Source: WRGT01 sp942493035
Lineage (GTDB): Bacteria > Spirochaetota > UBA4802 > UBA5550
Direction of reading: 5' to 3'
NCBI GenBank assembly: GCA_942493035.1
Contig: OW818666.1
Location: 1,550,001 to 1,614,000, forward strand
Length of the DNA stretch: 64,000 nucleotides
In this document: in pieces, positions 35,306 to 44,510 of the stretch
How positions within the stretch are numbered: the first letter of the stretch is position 1
How the letters are laid out: every line of letters begins with the position of its first letter
Made by a program: the position numbers and the translations under genes
Notes under the pieces: generated by a model
Database searches by the model: none
Seen by the model: the letters and a program-made list of their open reading frames with translations, nothing else
What the model was told of the DNA's origin: nothing

Positions 35306-37321
35306 CTACCTCGCCCATATCCCTTCATCGCTTTTTACCAGATCAAGATATTTATCCGAAAAACCGTTATCAGTTTTGTAATAAATCTTCATCCAGCGTG
35401 GAGATTCATATTCACCGCTATCACTGAGCATATCGCTCTGAGAATCGAGTTCGTATTTCCATACTCTCCAGATAGTATGATATCTCATCATAAGTTTACC
35501 ATCAGTAACACGCCAGGCATCGGGCATTGCAAGAGATGTACAATCAGGATCACCCTTCTTTGCACATTTAAAACGGTCGTAAAATTCAAGCTTCCCGTTT
35601 TTCCTGAATGTAACTCTAAGAGCTATCTCATTGTTCTCCAGCATTATAAAAGTCTCATCTGACAGTGAGTCAATAAGAGTTTTGTTATATCTTTCGATAT
35701 AAGATTTTTTGAACTGATCTATCCCCTGCAGCGGTATTCTTTTACCATTATTAAAAAAATTGATCTCCGTTATACCCGATCTGTCAGATTCAGTACCGGC
35801 GTAATATTCATCATCCCTTGTACGGAACTCAATTTTTGTAACAGAATACTCTCCCTTAAGATCAATATTCTGAAACTCCATAGAATCCTTCAGTGATGTA
35901 TAAACAAGAACACGCCCGTCTTTATCATCCTCTATCCTTACTACACCGGTCATCTTTTTAACGACTACTTTCTCTTCAATTACTTTAGCCGGAATTATTT
36001 TCTTCTCTTCAGGTTTCTCCTTCTTTATCTCTTTCTTTATCTCTTTTTTAACTTCTTTTTTAGCTTCAGCTTTAGGTTCTTTCTTTAATTCTTTCTTAGG
36101 CTCTTTCTTTGCTTCTTTTTTAACTTCTTTTTTAACTTCTTTTTTAACTTCTTTTTTAACTTCTACTTTTGTTTCTTTTTTATCTTCTTTGACTTTATCT
36201 TTCTTAATCTCTATTTTTTTGTCTTCTTTCACAGGCACAGGCTTTTTATCGGCGATCTTTTTATCACTGACTTTCTTAACCGCAGTTTTATCAGGAACAG
36301 GTTGTACAGTTTTTTTAGTTTCAGCAGTCTTCTGTTTTTGATTTTTTTTCACAGGGTGAGTTTTCTTTACCGGCTTTTTTTCTGCTCTCTTCTCTGTTTT
36401 CTTATCTGCTTTCTTTTTAACAGAATCTTTTTTCACCGGAGTTTTTTTCTCAGGTTTAACTGCAGTTTTCTTAGGAATCGGCTTTTCATTTTTTTTTGTT
36501 TTTTTGATATCTGGAATGACAATTTTTTCAACAGGCTTATCAGGCTCAATTTTTACATCAGAGTCTACTCCTGCAAGATTTTTCTGAAGTGCGGTTGTTT
36601 CACTTTCATCTTTCACTGCATTTTTTTTAGCAGCTTCTTCAGCAATTCTCTTTTTAATAGCTTCGCTGTCTGACAATTTATCTTTTTTTGAATCGGTAAT
36701 CTCTATCTCTGTTTTAGATGCGGTTAATATAAACTGAACTCCATCCGGATTATATTCATTAAACATCTCCATATCATCCAGCTGCACTACCTTTTCCGGA
36801 GTATCAGGTTTCTTTATCTCTTCCTTTTTTTTATCCTTATCCGGAACCGGTTTAACATCATCTTTTTTCTCAGGCAGTGTTTTATCCTTTACATCTTTAT
36901 CTGCCGGCTGAACTTTTTTCTCTTCTTTTTTCTCTTCTTTTTTCTTAGGGACAGGTTTCTTCTTTTTAACATCAGCCTTTTTATCTGCTTTTACAGCTAC
37001 AGTGTATAATGTAATCTCAATGTCACGCTCACGGTTCTGTTTTTTATAAACAGCTTTGTCCGCTGCATTGCCGTTCATAACTTTTATCTGATCAATAGCA
37101 ACCGGTTTGCTGAACTCCATGGAAAAATCAGAGTATAAAGCGGCACTTTTTGTATCTCCATCAAAAGCATTAAATGGAGAGTCGAGAACAGGATCTCTTC
37201 TTTCATTAAAGGGCAATGGCTCCATGGAAAGCTTAGTGATTGTAATACCCTCATCGGTAACCGAATGGAGGAGTACCGGCATTGCAAATAGTAAAAATAT
37301 AATAAAAAAATGTCTTTTCAT
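35306..37321 (-). CDS. exported Lys/Glu/Pro-rich protein with discoidin-like ends
   Basis: 671 residues. Signal peptide (1-21, LLHSVT). Residues about 25-115 look like a discoidin-type sugar-binding fold (FNAFDGDTKSAALYSDF, DQIKVMNG). Residues about 120-460 are low-complexity, rich in Lys, Glu and Pro, including tandem KKEVKKEV units encoded by a repeated 12-base unit near 36110-36165. Residues about 470-671 form a second folded region (SLKDSMEFQNIDLKG, YSVTKIEFRTRDDE). Two globular ends joined by a long charged linker suggest a periplasm-spanning or wall-binding protein. Function unknown. Confidence 0.8.
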   Translation of the reverse strand: MKRHFFIIFLLFAMPVLLHSVTDEGITITKLSMEPLPFNERRDPVLDSPFNAFDGDTKSAALYSDFSMEFSKPVAIDQIKVMNGNAADKAVYKKQNRERDIEITLYTVAVKADKKADVKKKKPVPKKKEEKKEEKKVQPADKDVKDKTLPEKKDDVKPVPDKDKKKEEIKKPDTPEKVVQLDDMEMFNEYNPDGVQFILTASKTEIEITDSKKDKLSDSEAIKKRIAEEAAKKNAVKDESETTALQKNLAGVDSDVKIEPDKPVEKIVIPDIKKTKKNEKPIPKKTAVKPEKKTPVKKDSVKKKADKKTEKRAEKKPVKKTHPVKKNQKQKTAETKKTVQPVPDKTAVKKVSDKKIADKKPVPVKEDKKIEIKKDKVKEDKKETKVEVKKEVKKEVKKEVKKEAKKEPKKELKKEPKAEAKKEVKKEIKKEIKKEKPEEKKIIPAKVIEEKVVVKKMTGVVRIEDDKDGRVLVYTSLKDSMEFQNIDLKGEYSVTKIEFRTRDDEYYAGTESDRSGITEINFFNNGKRIPLQGIDQFKKSYIERYNKTLIDSLSDETFIMLENNEIALRVTFRKNGKLEFYDRFKCAKKGDPDCTSLAMPDAWRVTDGKLMMRYHTIWRVWKYELDSQSDMLSDSGEYESPRWMKIYYKTDNGFSDKYLDLVKSDEGIWAR

Positions 37322-37570
37322 CGCAGCTCACTTTTTGTTTAAAAATCAGAATGGAGTATAAATATTACTCTGCACTGATAGCAACATCTATATGATATCT
37401 TTTAATATTTCAATCAGTATTTTTAACGGAGGGATTTTAATTCTATAGATAGTTTTTTATGAAGTATGAATTAAGCGTCTTATATTTCTGTTTTTCCGGA
37501 GGATCGGTTTATACGATCGGGTATTCCGGTATTAAAGCTTTTTTTGTTTTATTGGATTTCATAAATCCAA

Positions 37571-37780
37571 TCATTTACTCTTTCTAAATTTTCTGGAAAA
37601 ATCATCACCTTTTTTACAAATTTCTTTTATAGATTCATCTTCCCAGAGATTTTTTCTCCACTCTGTATAATCAAATTTATCCTGTTTTATTAAAGTAATA
37701 AACCTTTCAGCTTCAATTACATCCATTTGGTCAAAAAGTATTTTTAAACCACTGTCGCATATTTCAAAATCACTTCTCAT
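37571..37780 (-). CDS. small protein of a PIN-type toxin-antitoxin pair
   Basis: 69 residues from ATG 37780, preceded by GGAGGAG overlapping the end of the PIN gene. It reads EAERFITLIKQDKFDYTEWRKNLWEDESI, a pattern I recall for small partners of PIN genes with the LDNCCFNRPYD start. Probably the antitoxin, although the toxin-first order is less usual. No DNA-binding motif is obvious. Confidence 0.7.
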   Translation of the reverse strand: MRSDFEICDSGLKILFDQMDVIEAERFITLIKQDKFDYTEWRKNLWEDESIKEICKKGDDFSRKFRKSK

Positions 37781-37781
37781 A

Positions 37782-38225
37782 TTACTCCTCCATCTTTCTG
37801 ATAAACTCAATCGGATCAATAATTATAACTTCAGAAAGTTTCCCTCTTTTTTTGAGTATTCCCCGGTCTACCGTTATAAAATAATCACAACGACTCTGTA
37901 TAGCACATGAGAGATGTATCGCATCTTTCTTCCCGAAACCAAGCTGAAATATTTTTTCAGAATTATTAAATATCTCATCATTAAACCAGATATAATTCAC
38001 TGAATAATTAAACCATTCATAAATGGAATCCCTCTTTGATCCGCCAAGATTATCACTATTTTCATAATCCAAAATAAAAGACCATATAAGCAACAGCTCG
38101 CCTGTTTTAATCAATTCCTGTATTCTTATTTTAGCTTCCGTTTCCAGTTTAACAGAAAGTCTTTCCTGATTATCATATGGTCGATTAAAGCAGCAGTTAT
38201 CAAGATATACCTGTATTTTACTCAT
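37782..38225 (-). CDS. PIN-domain nuclease (VapC-like toxin)
   Basis: 147 residues of the PIN fold: QVYLDNCCFNRPYD with first acidic D9, KKDAIHLSCAI and YFITVDRGILKK carrying the later acidic residues. The family cleaves RNA as a toxin. GAGG lies 7-8 bases before the ATG. The partner begins 2 bases after its stop codon. It opens the defence-rich part of the window. Confidence 0.85.
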   Translation of the reverse strand: MSKIQVYLDNCCFNRPYDNQERLSVKLETEAKIRIQELIKTGELLLIWSFILDYENSDNLGGSKRDSIYEWFNYSVNYIWFNDEIFNNSEKIFQLGFGKKDAIHLSCAIQSRCDYFITVDRGILKKRGKLSEVIIIDPIEFIRKMEE

Positions 38226-38786
38226 CAGAATTTTCCTCTATCTGCAAATATTAAACTAATCTTTGCGATTTATTAAGTCAAGTATCTTTAAGATTAGTTT
38301 ATATCATTAATACGCCTGAGGGGGTCGGCGTGATGAAACTTTTTTGTTTTTATTGGAATTATTTCTGCATGTTGTCTGAACCACGGATTAAACGGATTTC
38401 AGGGATTACATTGATTTAGTAATTCTGAATCATAGTCTGTTTTTTAAATCACTGTTAATTTGTGGTTTAGATATCTTTCTGCAATTTGTCTGAATTAGGA
38501 TTCTTAGGATTTATGGATTGGAAGGATTTTGTTTTTTTATAATTTGGCTTATATGAGAGGCTTCAATTTCCGGTGAGGTTTTATTGCTTGTTAATAATCG
38601 CATTGCTGACCCCACCCGCGCTACTGGCCGGTTCCCGACATCCATGTCTACACCGGCACTTCCCTCGTCCTGAGGGTCGCGCACCTGACGGACATGGATG
38701 GACTAATGCCGCGATGACATGGATGTCATGGAGCGGCCTCCCCACATGGGGAGGGTTTTCGTGGTATAAACTTTAACTATAGTATA
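38226..38786. repeat. gene-free repeat cluster
   Basis: Contains three repeat types. At 38377-38412 ACCACGGATTAAACGGATTT followed by CAGGGATT. At 38489-38533 GAATTAGGATTCTTAGGATT with further GGATT units, a related GGATT-rich repeat. At 38608-38764 a GC-rich block starting GACCCCACCCG and ending GGGGAGGGTTTTCG, which recurs at 45166-45263 and 47139-47190. Inside the last block sits an imperfect palindrome built on ACATGGATG. No credible gene. Confidence 0.65.
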
Positions 38787-39445
38787 TCAGACTGATTCAA
38801 CAGCAGTCAGCCATTGATTGAAATGTCTGCACTTACTTCTGATTTCATCAAGACCTATTCTGCCTGTGATCAATGGTCCATGGATTGATTTCATATAATC
38901 GGTAAAAACATCATGTATTCTTTTGGAAGGATGGGTATTTACGCCATCATTGATAAGCTCAATATTAGGATATCGTACAATTATTTCTTTCAAGGAATTA
39001 AAAGAATCATGTTTAGAATGAAACGCTTCAGATAATTTATTTATATCAGAAAAAAGCATAGTTTCAAATTCACGGAGCATTAAAAAAGGGATAAATCTTC
39101 TGTTGTTAATATCTTCACTAAAACTCCTTTCAAGAAATTCCACTTTACTGTAACAATCACCTGCCGGGAGATTATTTATATCTGGAAAATCATCAGGCAG
39201 GGCATAATAGTCAACAAGAGTTGTTACTGCAGCAGCACTTGAATCGTGAAGCAGCATTAAAACTTCATTCTTAATCTTTGAAAAAGTAGAAACGCCGCCT
39301 CTGAATTTATTCCCCATTTTATTTTTTTGGTCGAGAGAATTACCGGAATAAACTGTATACCTGAATCAAAGCATGATTCACACAGATTCTTTTTGGTAAA
39401 CTGTTACTCTGTCTGCCCTTCAACAAGCACAAGAATTTTTTTCAT
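38787..39445 (-). pseudogene. dead copy of the DUF4276 (TOPRIM-like) gene
   Basis: Aligned by eye with the intact copy at 45287-45946 it is very similar but broken twice: an in-frame TAA at 39404-39406 where the intact copy has GAA (VEGQTE then stop), and a 1-base deletion near 39331 before the T-run, where the intact copy reads AGTTTTTTTGG. The remaining open part (ATG 39317) lacks the N-terminal acidic motif, so no TOPRIM-type activity is expected. Confidence 0.9.
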
Positions 39446-39590
39446 CAGGGCCTGCCGCCCATAAGGTTCTTCTCCCATAAGTCACCAAGGGCATAATTTT
39501 CAAGCCACTCCTCCATCTCATCAGGTGAAGGCCTCCTGAACACAGATTGTCCATCTTCCCTGTTTACTATTATCAGGTCATCCGGTTCAA
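39445..39590 (-). pseudogene. 3' remnant of the partner ATPase gene
   Basis: About 48 codons matching the C terminus of the ATPase at 45946-47049 (DDLIIVNR..., ending EKNLIGG). The similarity ends abruptly at 39590 after TCATCCGGTTCAA, where an unrelated AGCCGGCA hairpin follows. The duplication was therefore cut or later truncated inside the ATPase. Confidence 0.85.
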
Positions 39591-39672
39591 CACACAGCCG
39601 GCATCCTTGCCGGCTTTTATTTTTAGTGGTTGTTTTGTTTTTTACATCGCCTGCCGAGCGGAGTTGAAGCCT

Positions 39673-39951
39673 TTATTTCATCCATCCGGGAAGAGGTTCC
39701 CCGGTTGCTTTGGAATAAAGTACATCCGGATCTAAATCTATTTCATCAGGCCAGCACAATGTTTTTATCTCGGGGTCTATATAGAACTTTTTAAAATATT
39801 CTTCATCTTTGAAAAGCTCAAAAACACCACCAATGTTTATGTATTCTGAAAAATCTACAACACCGGACTTTCCTGAATCAAAGAACAGATTTATCTTAAA
39901 ATTTCCCTCATATTCAGCGTTTATAATTTCATGCATTAATTTAAACCTCAT
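39673..39951 (-). CDS. DUF2442 protein
   Basis: 92 residues with the DUF2442 pattern: INLFFDSGKSGVVDFSEY, GGVFELFKDEEYF, then TLCWPDEIDLDPDVLYSKA. It overlaps the DUF4160 gene by 4 bases. DUF4160/DUF2442 pairs are predicted toxin-antitoxin-like modules; the action is not established. Confidence 0.85.
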   Translation of the reverse strand: MRFKLMHEIINAEYEGNFKINLFFDSGKSGVVDFSEYINIGGVFELFKDEEYFKKFYIDPEIKTLCWPDEIDLDPDVLYSKATGEPLPGWMK

Positions 39952-40208
39952 ATCAGCGGTTCTATTTTTTCCGGATATTTGGCATCTTTTATAAGATTCC
40001 AGTCATTTATTAGTTCATCCTGATGTTTGATAGCCCATTCTATAACAAGACCAAGAACTCTTGGAGGGAGATGTCCCTCAAGTATCCTTAGATCTTCAAT
40101 AGCTATCACCGCTTTATATTCATTATATTTTGAATGAAAATGCGGCGGATTGTGATCGTCAAAAAACATGGATATAATAGATGTACATCCTGTACAGCTG
40201 AAGCTCAC
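39948..40208 (-). CDS. DUF4160 protein
   Basis: 86 residues if read from GTG 40208; the core FFDDHNPPHFHSKYNEYKA and LEGHLPPRVLGLVIEWA is typical DUF4160. The N terminus (MSFSCTGCTSI) does not look like the family start and lies on a TGTACA...TGTACA inverted repeat at 40182-40196. The first ATG is 40169 (MFFDDHN). The 5' end may have been altered by a repeat. Confidence 0.8.
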   Translation of the reverse strand: MSFSCTGCTSIISMFFDDHNPPHFHSKYNEYKAVIAIEDLRILEGHLPPRVLGLVIEWAIKHQDELINDWNLIKDAKYPEKIEPLI

Positions 40209-40308
40209 GCAGCCGGCGTCGTGCTGGCTTTTACTTATTGTGTTTTATCCCGTACAATACTTGATATACGGAGCATTTTTTATCGCTATACCATTTGATC
40301 TTCAAATT

Positions 40309-40842
40309 TTAAAGAGCAGTAGAATACTTCGCGTTTATAGTTTCTTTTAATTTCTCTATTGGAAAAATATATTTTGACCCGCCAATACCCATAGGTGTTG
40401 AATTAGCTTCTGCATTAACATCAACTATTTCACTATCTGTTATATCATCAAGTTCTTCCAACCTATATTTGAATAGTTTTACGAAGTCATTCATAGAACC
40501 CAGAACTCTTCTGCTTTCTGTTTTAAAGAAATCTATCTTCATATATTCCATGATAATCTGATTAATTATTCTGTTTTCTATTCCGTCATGTTCCAGATTT
40601 AACTTCAGATTTTTCCGGAATAGATCTAATATGTTTTCAACATCTTTCTTTTTGACCCCGTAAACAAAAAATGTATAGAGTGTCTGCTCATTGGTAAAAA
40701 TAATACATTTTCTTCTATTGCACCGGAATATATTACTGTACCAGTTACCCAGACCGGAGTTTTCAATATAACTATCTTCCAGAAACGTTACAGTTCCGGA
40801 TAATTCTTTCAGCAGTTTTTGTGTGCAGTGTATTATGCTCAT
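40309..40842 (-). CDS. DUF6933-like protein
   Basis: 177 residues opening MSIIHCTQKLLKEL, with WYSNIFRCNRRKCIIFTNEQTLYTFF in the middle and a helical C terminus. The start and the C-N-x-(R/K)...TNEQTLYT pattern resemble the uncharacterised DUF6933 family (from memory). Soluble; function unknown. It sits in the TA/defence-rich zone but is transcribed alone. Confidence 0.65.
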   Translation of the reverse strand: MSIIHCTQKLLKELSGTVTFLEDSYIENSGLGNWYSNIFRCNRRKCIIFTNEQTLYTFFVYGVKKKDVENILDLFRKNLKLNLEHDGIENRIINQIIMEYMKIDFFKTESRRVLGSMNDFVKLFKYRLEELDDITDSEIVDVNAEANSTPMGIGGSKYIFPIEKLKETINAKYSTAL

Positions 40843-41253
40843 AATTTGTACCGTTTTACTTATTATTCAATGCTGATGGAATTAGTTATTGTTTTTACTT
40901 AAATTAATTTCAAACATTAAATCAAAAACCATTATTTAAATTGGAGTTAATCAGATGACCGGAGTTATTCTTTAGACTTGATACTTTGTGTAATATATAT
41001 TTATCAACCCTGGTTTACTTAAATTATCAGTAAAATATGCACATCGCTTCCCCGCATGGGGAAGGTTTCTGTAAATTATAAATGTATCTAAAAATTTCTC
41101 AAGCGGTGGAAGCCGGTCTCTCTTACTGCTGTTGATGCTCCTTGACACTGTGGTCAGATTTTGCAGATCGAGTGTTCGCTCAAGGGCTGAGATGTTTGGA
41201 TCTGACTGCAGAGGTAACAGGTGGAGTTGCATTTTATTTCAGCCCGGTATTAT
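40843..41253. other. gap with no firm gene
   Basis: An 86-codon minus-strand frame (40972-41232) covers much of it but has no ribosome-binding site, odd composition, and includes the GC-rich CCCCGCATGGGG hairpin at 41051-41062 shared with the dispersed repeat. Treated as relic DNA. Confidence 0.5.
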
Positions 41254-41517
41254 TTAAGAATTCCATCTTTCTAATTTTGGAATACCACGAGTAAATATCC
41301 ATGCTATAAATTTCGGCATTCCCTGTTCTTTCATTTTTTCAATACAAAAAGACTGCATTTTTTGTGGAGTATTAATTTCAGGGCTTGTAAAATCTCCTTT
41401 TTGATAACAATAAGAACAATACTTATCATTTTTTGAACCGTCTTTTTCAGTCCCCCCTTTTTGAGGATCTCTGTTCATTGGCATTCCACAGCTTTGACAA
41501 AATTTGTTAGTCTTCAT
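41254..41517 (-). CDS. putative zinc-ribbon protein
   Basis: 87 residues. The N-terminal zinc ribbon CQSCGMPM...YCSYC is the conserved core of a small zinc-ribbon family, followed by MQSFCIEKMKEQGMPKFIAWIF. A perfect GAGGAG site precedes the ATG. It lies just downstream of the broken VOC gene, and both may once have been one operon. Metal-binding or regulatory role is inferred. Confidence 0.8.
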   Translation of the reverse strand: MKTNKFCQSCGMPMNRDPQKGGTEKDGSKNDKYCSYCYQKGDFTSPEINTPQKMQSFCIEKMKEQGMPKFIAWIFTRGIPKLERWNS

Positions 41518-41569
41518 AAACTCCTCCTCATAAAATCACTTCTTATAAATTATTGTTTATAAAATTACA

Positions 41570-41921
41570 TCAGTTATTTTTGTCTGTTTTACATATTTGT
41601 AAAACCATTTCAGATGATACCGATGTTCGTTTTGATACTTCTTCAATAGTCATTCCCTGATTATAAAACCGCTTTACAAAACAGGGAATTGTTTCTCCAA
41701 TTTCAACTAAATTGTTTTCCGGATCATAAAATCGAACTGTTTTCTGTCCCCACAATTCTTCGGTTTCTTTATGCAGGTAACTCAATTGAAATTCATTTAA
41801 ATTTTCAACAACTATTTCAAAATCATCGGTTTCAAAACAAATTTCTAAATTTTTATTTCCTGATTTATCAAAAGTCCTTCCAAGGTTCTTTGCAATCGGA
41901 TACTCTTCTTTCAGTTTCCAT
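41570..41921 (-). pseudogene. VOC (glyoxalase-fold) gene, 3' part, split by IS21
   Basis: C-terminal part of a VOC-family protein: WKLKEEYPIAKNLG, ICFETDDFEIVVEN, TVRFYDPENNLVEIGE, then an extra C-terminal helix pair. The 5' part is at 44511-44652. Removing the IS and one target copy (TCCAT) rejoins a 162-codon frame, giving ...NGLSLWKLKEEY.... Confidence 0.88.
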
Positions 41922-42133
41922 TGCGTATTCCGGCCCAAACCTGCCACTCATTCCGGAAAATGCCTGCCACCTGTTCCGGTGCAAAGTTGCCACCCATTCC
42001 GGTTGAAACCTGCCACTTTTAGGATTTTACCGGAATAAAAAACAAACCATTTCCTTTTAAAACAGAGCCTGATTAATCTGATAAAAAATCAAATCAGATG
42101 GAGTTACCGGGCATGTCACAAAGGAGAATATCG

Positions 42134-43675
42134 ATGAAAAAAATCAGAGAAATCATGCGTCTTCACGAGCAGTCAAAACTTAGTCAGAGACAGATATCCC
42201 AAGCCCTTGGAATGTCTCGTCCGGTCGTCAGCGATTATATTAACAAGGTTAAAACATTCGGATTAACTTTTATTGATATAGAAAATATGCCGGATGAAAC
42301 GCTTCTAAATATTCTACAGGGAAATAAAACAGCAGACAATAAACGACATGAAATACTTCAAAAACAATTCCTTCATTTCACGCAGGAGCTAAAACGTCTC
42401 GGAGTGACTCGCCAAACTTTGTGGGAAGAATACATAGAGGAAAATCCAGACGGATACAGTTACTCGCAGTTTTGTTATCATTTTCAGATCTGGCAGAATA
42501 TGTCAGAGATTACAATGCACATTGAACATAAAGCGGGCGACAAACTCTTTGTGGATTTTGCCGGTAAGAAACTTGCCATAACAGACCGGACGACAGGAGA
42601 GATAAGAGAGGTTGAAGTTTTTGTAGCAATCCTGGGAGCAAGCCAGCTTGTCTATGTAGAAGCTTCAATGAGCCAGAAGAAGGAGGAATGGATAAGACTA
42701 AATGAAAATGCATTAAGATACATCGATGGTGTTCCACTGGCTATTGTGCCAGACTGCTTAAAATCGGCAGTAACAAAAACAGACAGATACGAACCGGATA
42801 TCAATCCGGAGTATCTTGATTTTGCCAGACATTACGGCACAACAATACTTCCTGCACGACCTGCAAAACCGAAAGACAAAGCTCTGGTTGAAGGAGCTGT
42901 ACGAATTTCATATTCATGGATTTACGCCAAGCTTCGTGACCGTGTATTCTTTTCACTTGAAGAACTCAACGCTGCGATCATGGAGTTGCTTGAATCATTC
43001 AATTCCCGGACAATGCAGCGACCTGGTGTAAGTCGACGGGAACTTTTTGACAGCATTGAAAAGAGTGAACTGCAGCCTCTTCCAGAGGATCTTTATGAAA
43101 TCAAGAAGTTTAAAATCCTCACAGTTCAATTTAACTATCATATCTATCTGAGTGATGACAGTCATTACTACAGTGTGCCATATCGCTATAAAGGGCGGAA
43201 AGTAGAAGTACTTTTCACAGAAAGAGCCGTAGAAGTCTATTGTGGCAACGTAAGAGTCGCCTCACATTTTAGAAACAGGAGAAAAAACGGATACACAACA
43301 CAAAGGAATCATATGCCGGAATCACACAAATGGGAGGATAATTGGAACCCGGAAAAACTGACCAATATTGCAAAACTAAAAGGCGATGCTGTGGTAACTG
43401 TAATTGAAATAGTTCTCTCCTCCCGGCAGCATCCTGAGCAGAGTTATAAAACATGCCTCGGAATATTTGCCCTAACTAAAACATATGGAGAAATCCGACT
43501 TAACCGTGCTTGTGAATTGGCTCTCTACTATGAAAACTGCACATACAAGATGATTAAAAATATTCTAAGCAACAACATGGATCAAGCAGGTGAAGAAGAT
43601 AAAGACTCGGAATTCACCCTACCTGAACATGATAACATAAGAGGCAATCAATATTACATGGAGGAATTACAATGA
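42134..43675 (+). CDS. istA: IS21 transposase IstA
   Basis: 513 residues from ATG 42134, preceded by AAAGGAG at 8 bases; the frame also opens at 42098. N-terminal helix-turn-helix (LSQRQISQALGMSRPVVSDYI) followed by a DDE integrase core (KLFVDFAGKKLAI with the first Asp; ALVEGAVR with the final Glu). No stop or frameshift. Works with IstB. Confidence 0.96.
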   Translation: MKKIREIMRLHEQSKLSQRQISQALGMSRPVVSDYINKVKTFGLTFIDIENMPDETLLNILQGNKTADNKRHEILQKQFLHFTQELKRLGVTRQTLWEEYIEENPDGYSYSQFCYHFQIWQNMSEITMHIEHKAGDKLFVDFAGKKLAITDRTTGEIREVEVFVAILGASQLVYVEASMSQKKEEWIRLNENALRYIDGVPLAIVPDCLKSAVTKTDRYEPDINPEYLDFARHYGTTILPARPAKPKDKALVEGAVRISYSWIYAKLRDRVFFSLEELNAAIMELLESFNSRTMQRPGVSRRELFDSIEKSELQPLPEDLYEIKKFKILTVQFNYHIYLSDDSHYYSVPYRYKGRKVEVLFTERAVEVYCGNVRVASHFRNRRKNGYTTQRNHMPESHKWEDNWNPEKLTNIAKLKGDAVVTVIEIVLSSRQHPEQSYKTCLGIFALTKTYGEIRLNRACELALYYENCTYKMIKNILSNNMDQAGEEDKDSEFTLPEHDNIRGNQYYMEELQ

Positions 43676-44430
43676 ACAATCAGGGAACGATTGAAAAGAT
43701 GCAGGAAATGCGTCTTCACGGAATGCTCAGTTCATTCCGTGAAACATTCTCTACAGATATGAAAAACAAGTTTACGGTTGATGAAATGGTCGCTCATCTC
43801 ATCGATGCTGAATGGGATGAAAGGTATAACAGGAAATTTAAAACTCTGCTTAAAAATGCAGCCTTTAGATATAAGGCAAGTGTTGAAGAGATAGATTTCA
43901 AACCATCACGAAAAATTGACAGAAATCTGATACTCAGATTCTCGACATGTGACTGGATCAAAAAAGGAGAGAGCATTATCATCACCGGTTCTACAGGTGC
44001 AGGTAAAAGTTTTATGGCCTGCGCACTTGGTCATAAAGCATGTATTCTTCGTTATCAGGTTGGATACTACAACTGCTTGAAATTGTTTTCACATCTGAAG
44101 TACTGTAAAGTTGATGGATCATATTTTAAAGAGATGAATAAAATTAAAAAACTGGATTTGATAATTCTTGATGACTTCGGATTAAAGCCTTTTGATTCAG
44201 ACTCGCGGTTAATGTTACTTGAGATGCTTGAAGATCGCCACGGCAGCAGATCGATAATTATTAGTTCTCAAATTCCTACAGATAAGTGGTTTGATCTTAT
44301 TGGGGATGCGACTATTGCGGATGCAATCTGTGATAGACTTCTTCATACTTCACATAAAATAGACATTAAAGGAGATTCTATGAGAAAGGAAAAATCAAAA
44401 AATTCTGGACGAAACCTGCCACTTGAGTAA
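43672..44430 (+). CDS. istB: IS21 helper ATPase IstB
   Basis: 252 residues. Walker A GSTGAGKSFMA and Walker B LDLIILDDFGL, with C-terminal arginine-finger region (ADAICDRLLHTS). The ATG overlaps the istA stop as ATGA, preceded by TGGAGG. It assists target choice for IstA. Confidence 0.96.
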   Translation: MNNQGTIEKMQEMRLHGMLSSFRETFSTDMKNKFTVDEMVAHLIDAEWDERYNRKFKTLLKNAAFRYKASVEEIDFKPSRKIDRNLILRFSTCDWIKKGESIIITGSTGAGKSFMACALGHKACILRYQVGYYNCLKLFSHLKYCKVDGSYFKEMNKIKKLDLIILDDFGLKPFDSDSRLMLLEMLEDRHGSRSIIISSQIPTDKWFDLIGDATIADAICDRLLHTSHKIDIKGDSMRKEKSKNSGRNLPLE

Positions 44431-44510
44431 TGGTTAGTTCGAAAATGGAAATGGATTAAAAGTGGTAAACTTAAAACCGGAATAGGTGGCAGGTTTCACC
44501 GGAATACGTA

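Larger units (their letters stand above)
41922..44510 (+). mobile_element. IS21-family insertion sequence
   Basis: 2589 bp. Ends match as imperfect inverted repeats with repeated CCGG...AACCTGCCAC units: left TGCGTATTCCGG, right (reverse complement) TACGTATTCCGG. A 5-bp target duplication TCCAT lies at 41917-41921 and 44511-44515. It contains istA and istB and looks intact. Confidence 0.95.

Noticed and set aside
36000..36200. CRISPR array (regular short repeats)
   Set aside because: The repeats are KKEVKKE codon repeats within one long reading frame, without spacers.
36302..36673. 123-codon Phe/Leu-rich plus-strand frame
   Set aside because: Antisense shadow of the Lys-rich repeat region of the 35306-37321 gene.
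38573..38776. 67-codon plus-strand frame
   Set aside because: Reads through the GC-rich repeat shared with 45166 and 47139; not conserved as protein between copies.
39596..39618. AGCCGGCA hairpin with T-run as a terminator
   Set aside because: The T-run is on the plus strand, but no plus-strand gene precedes it; neighbouring genes are on the minus strand.
40972..41232. 86-codon minus-strand frame
   Set aside because: No ribosome-binding site, odd composition, and it runs over a dispersed GC-rich hairpin; best seen as relic sequence.
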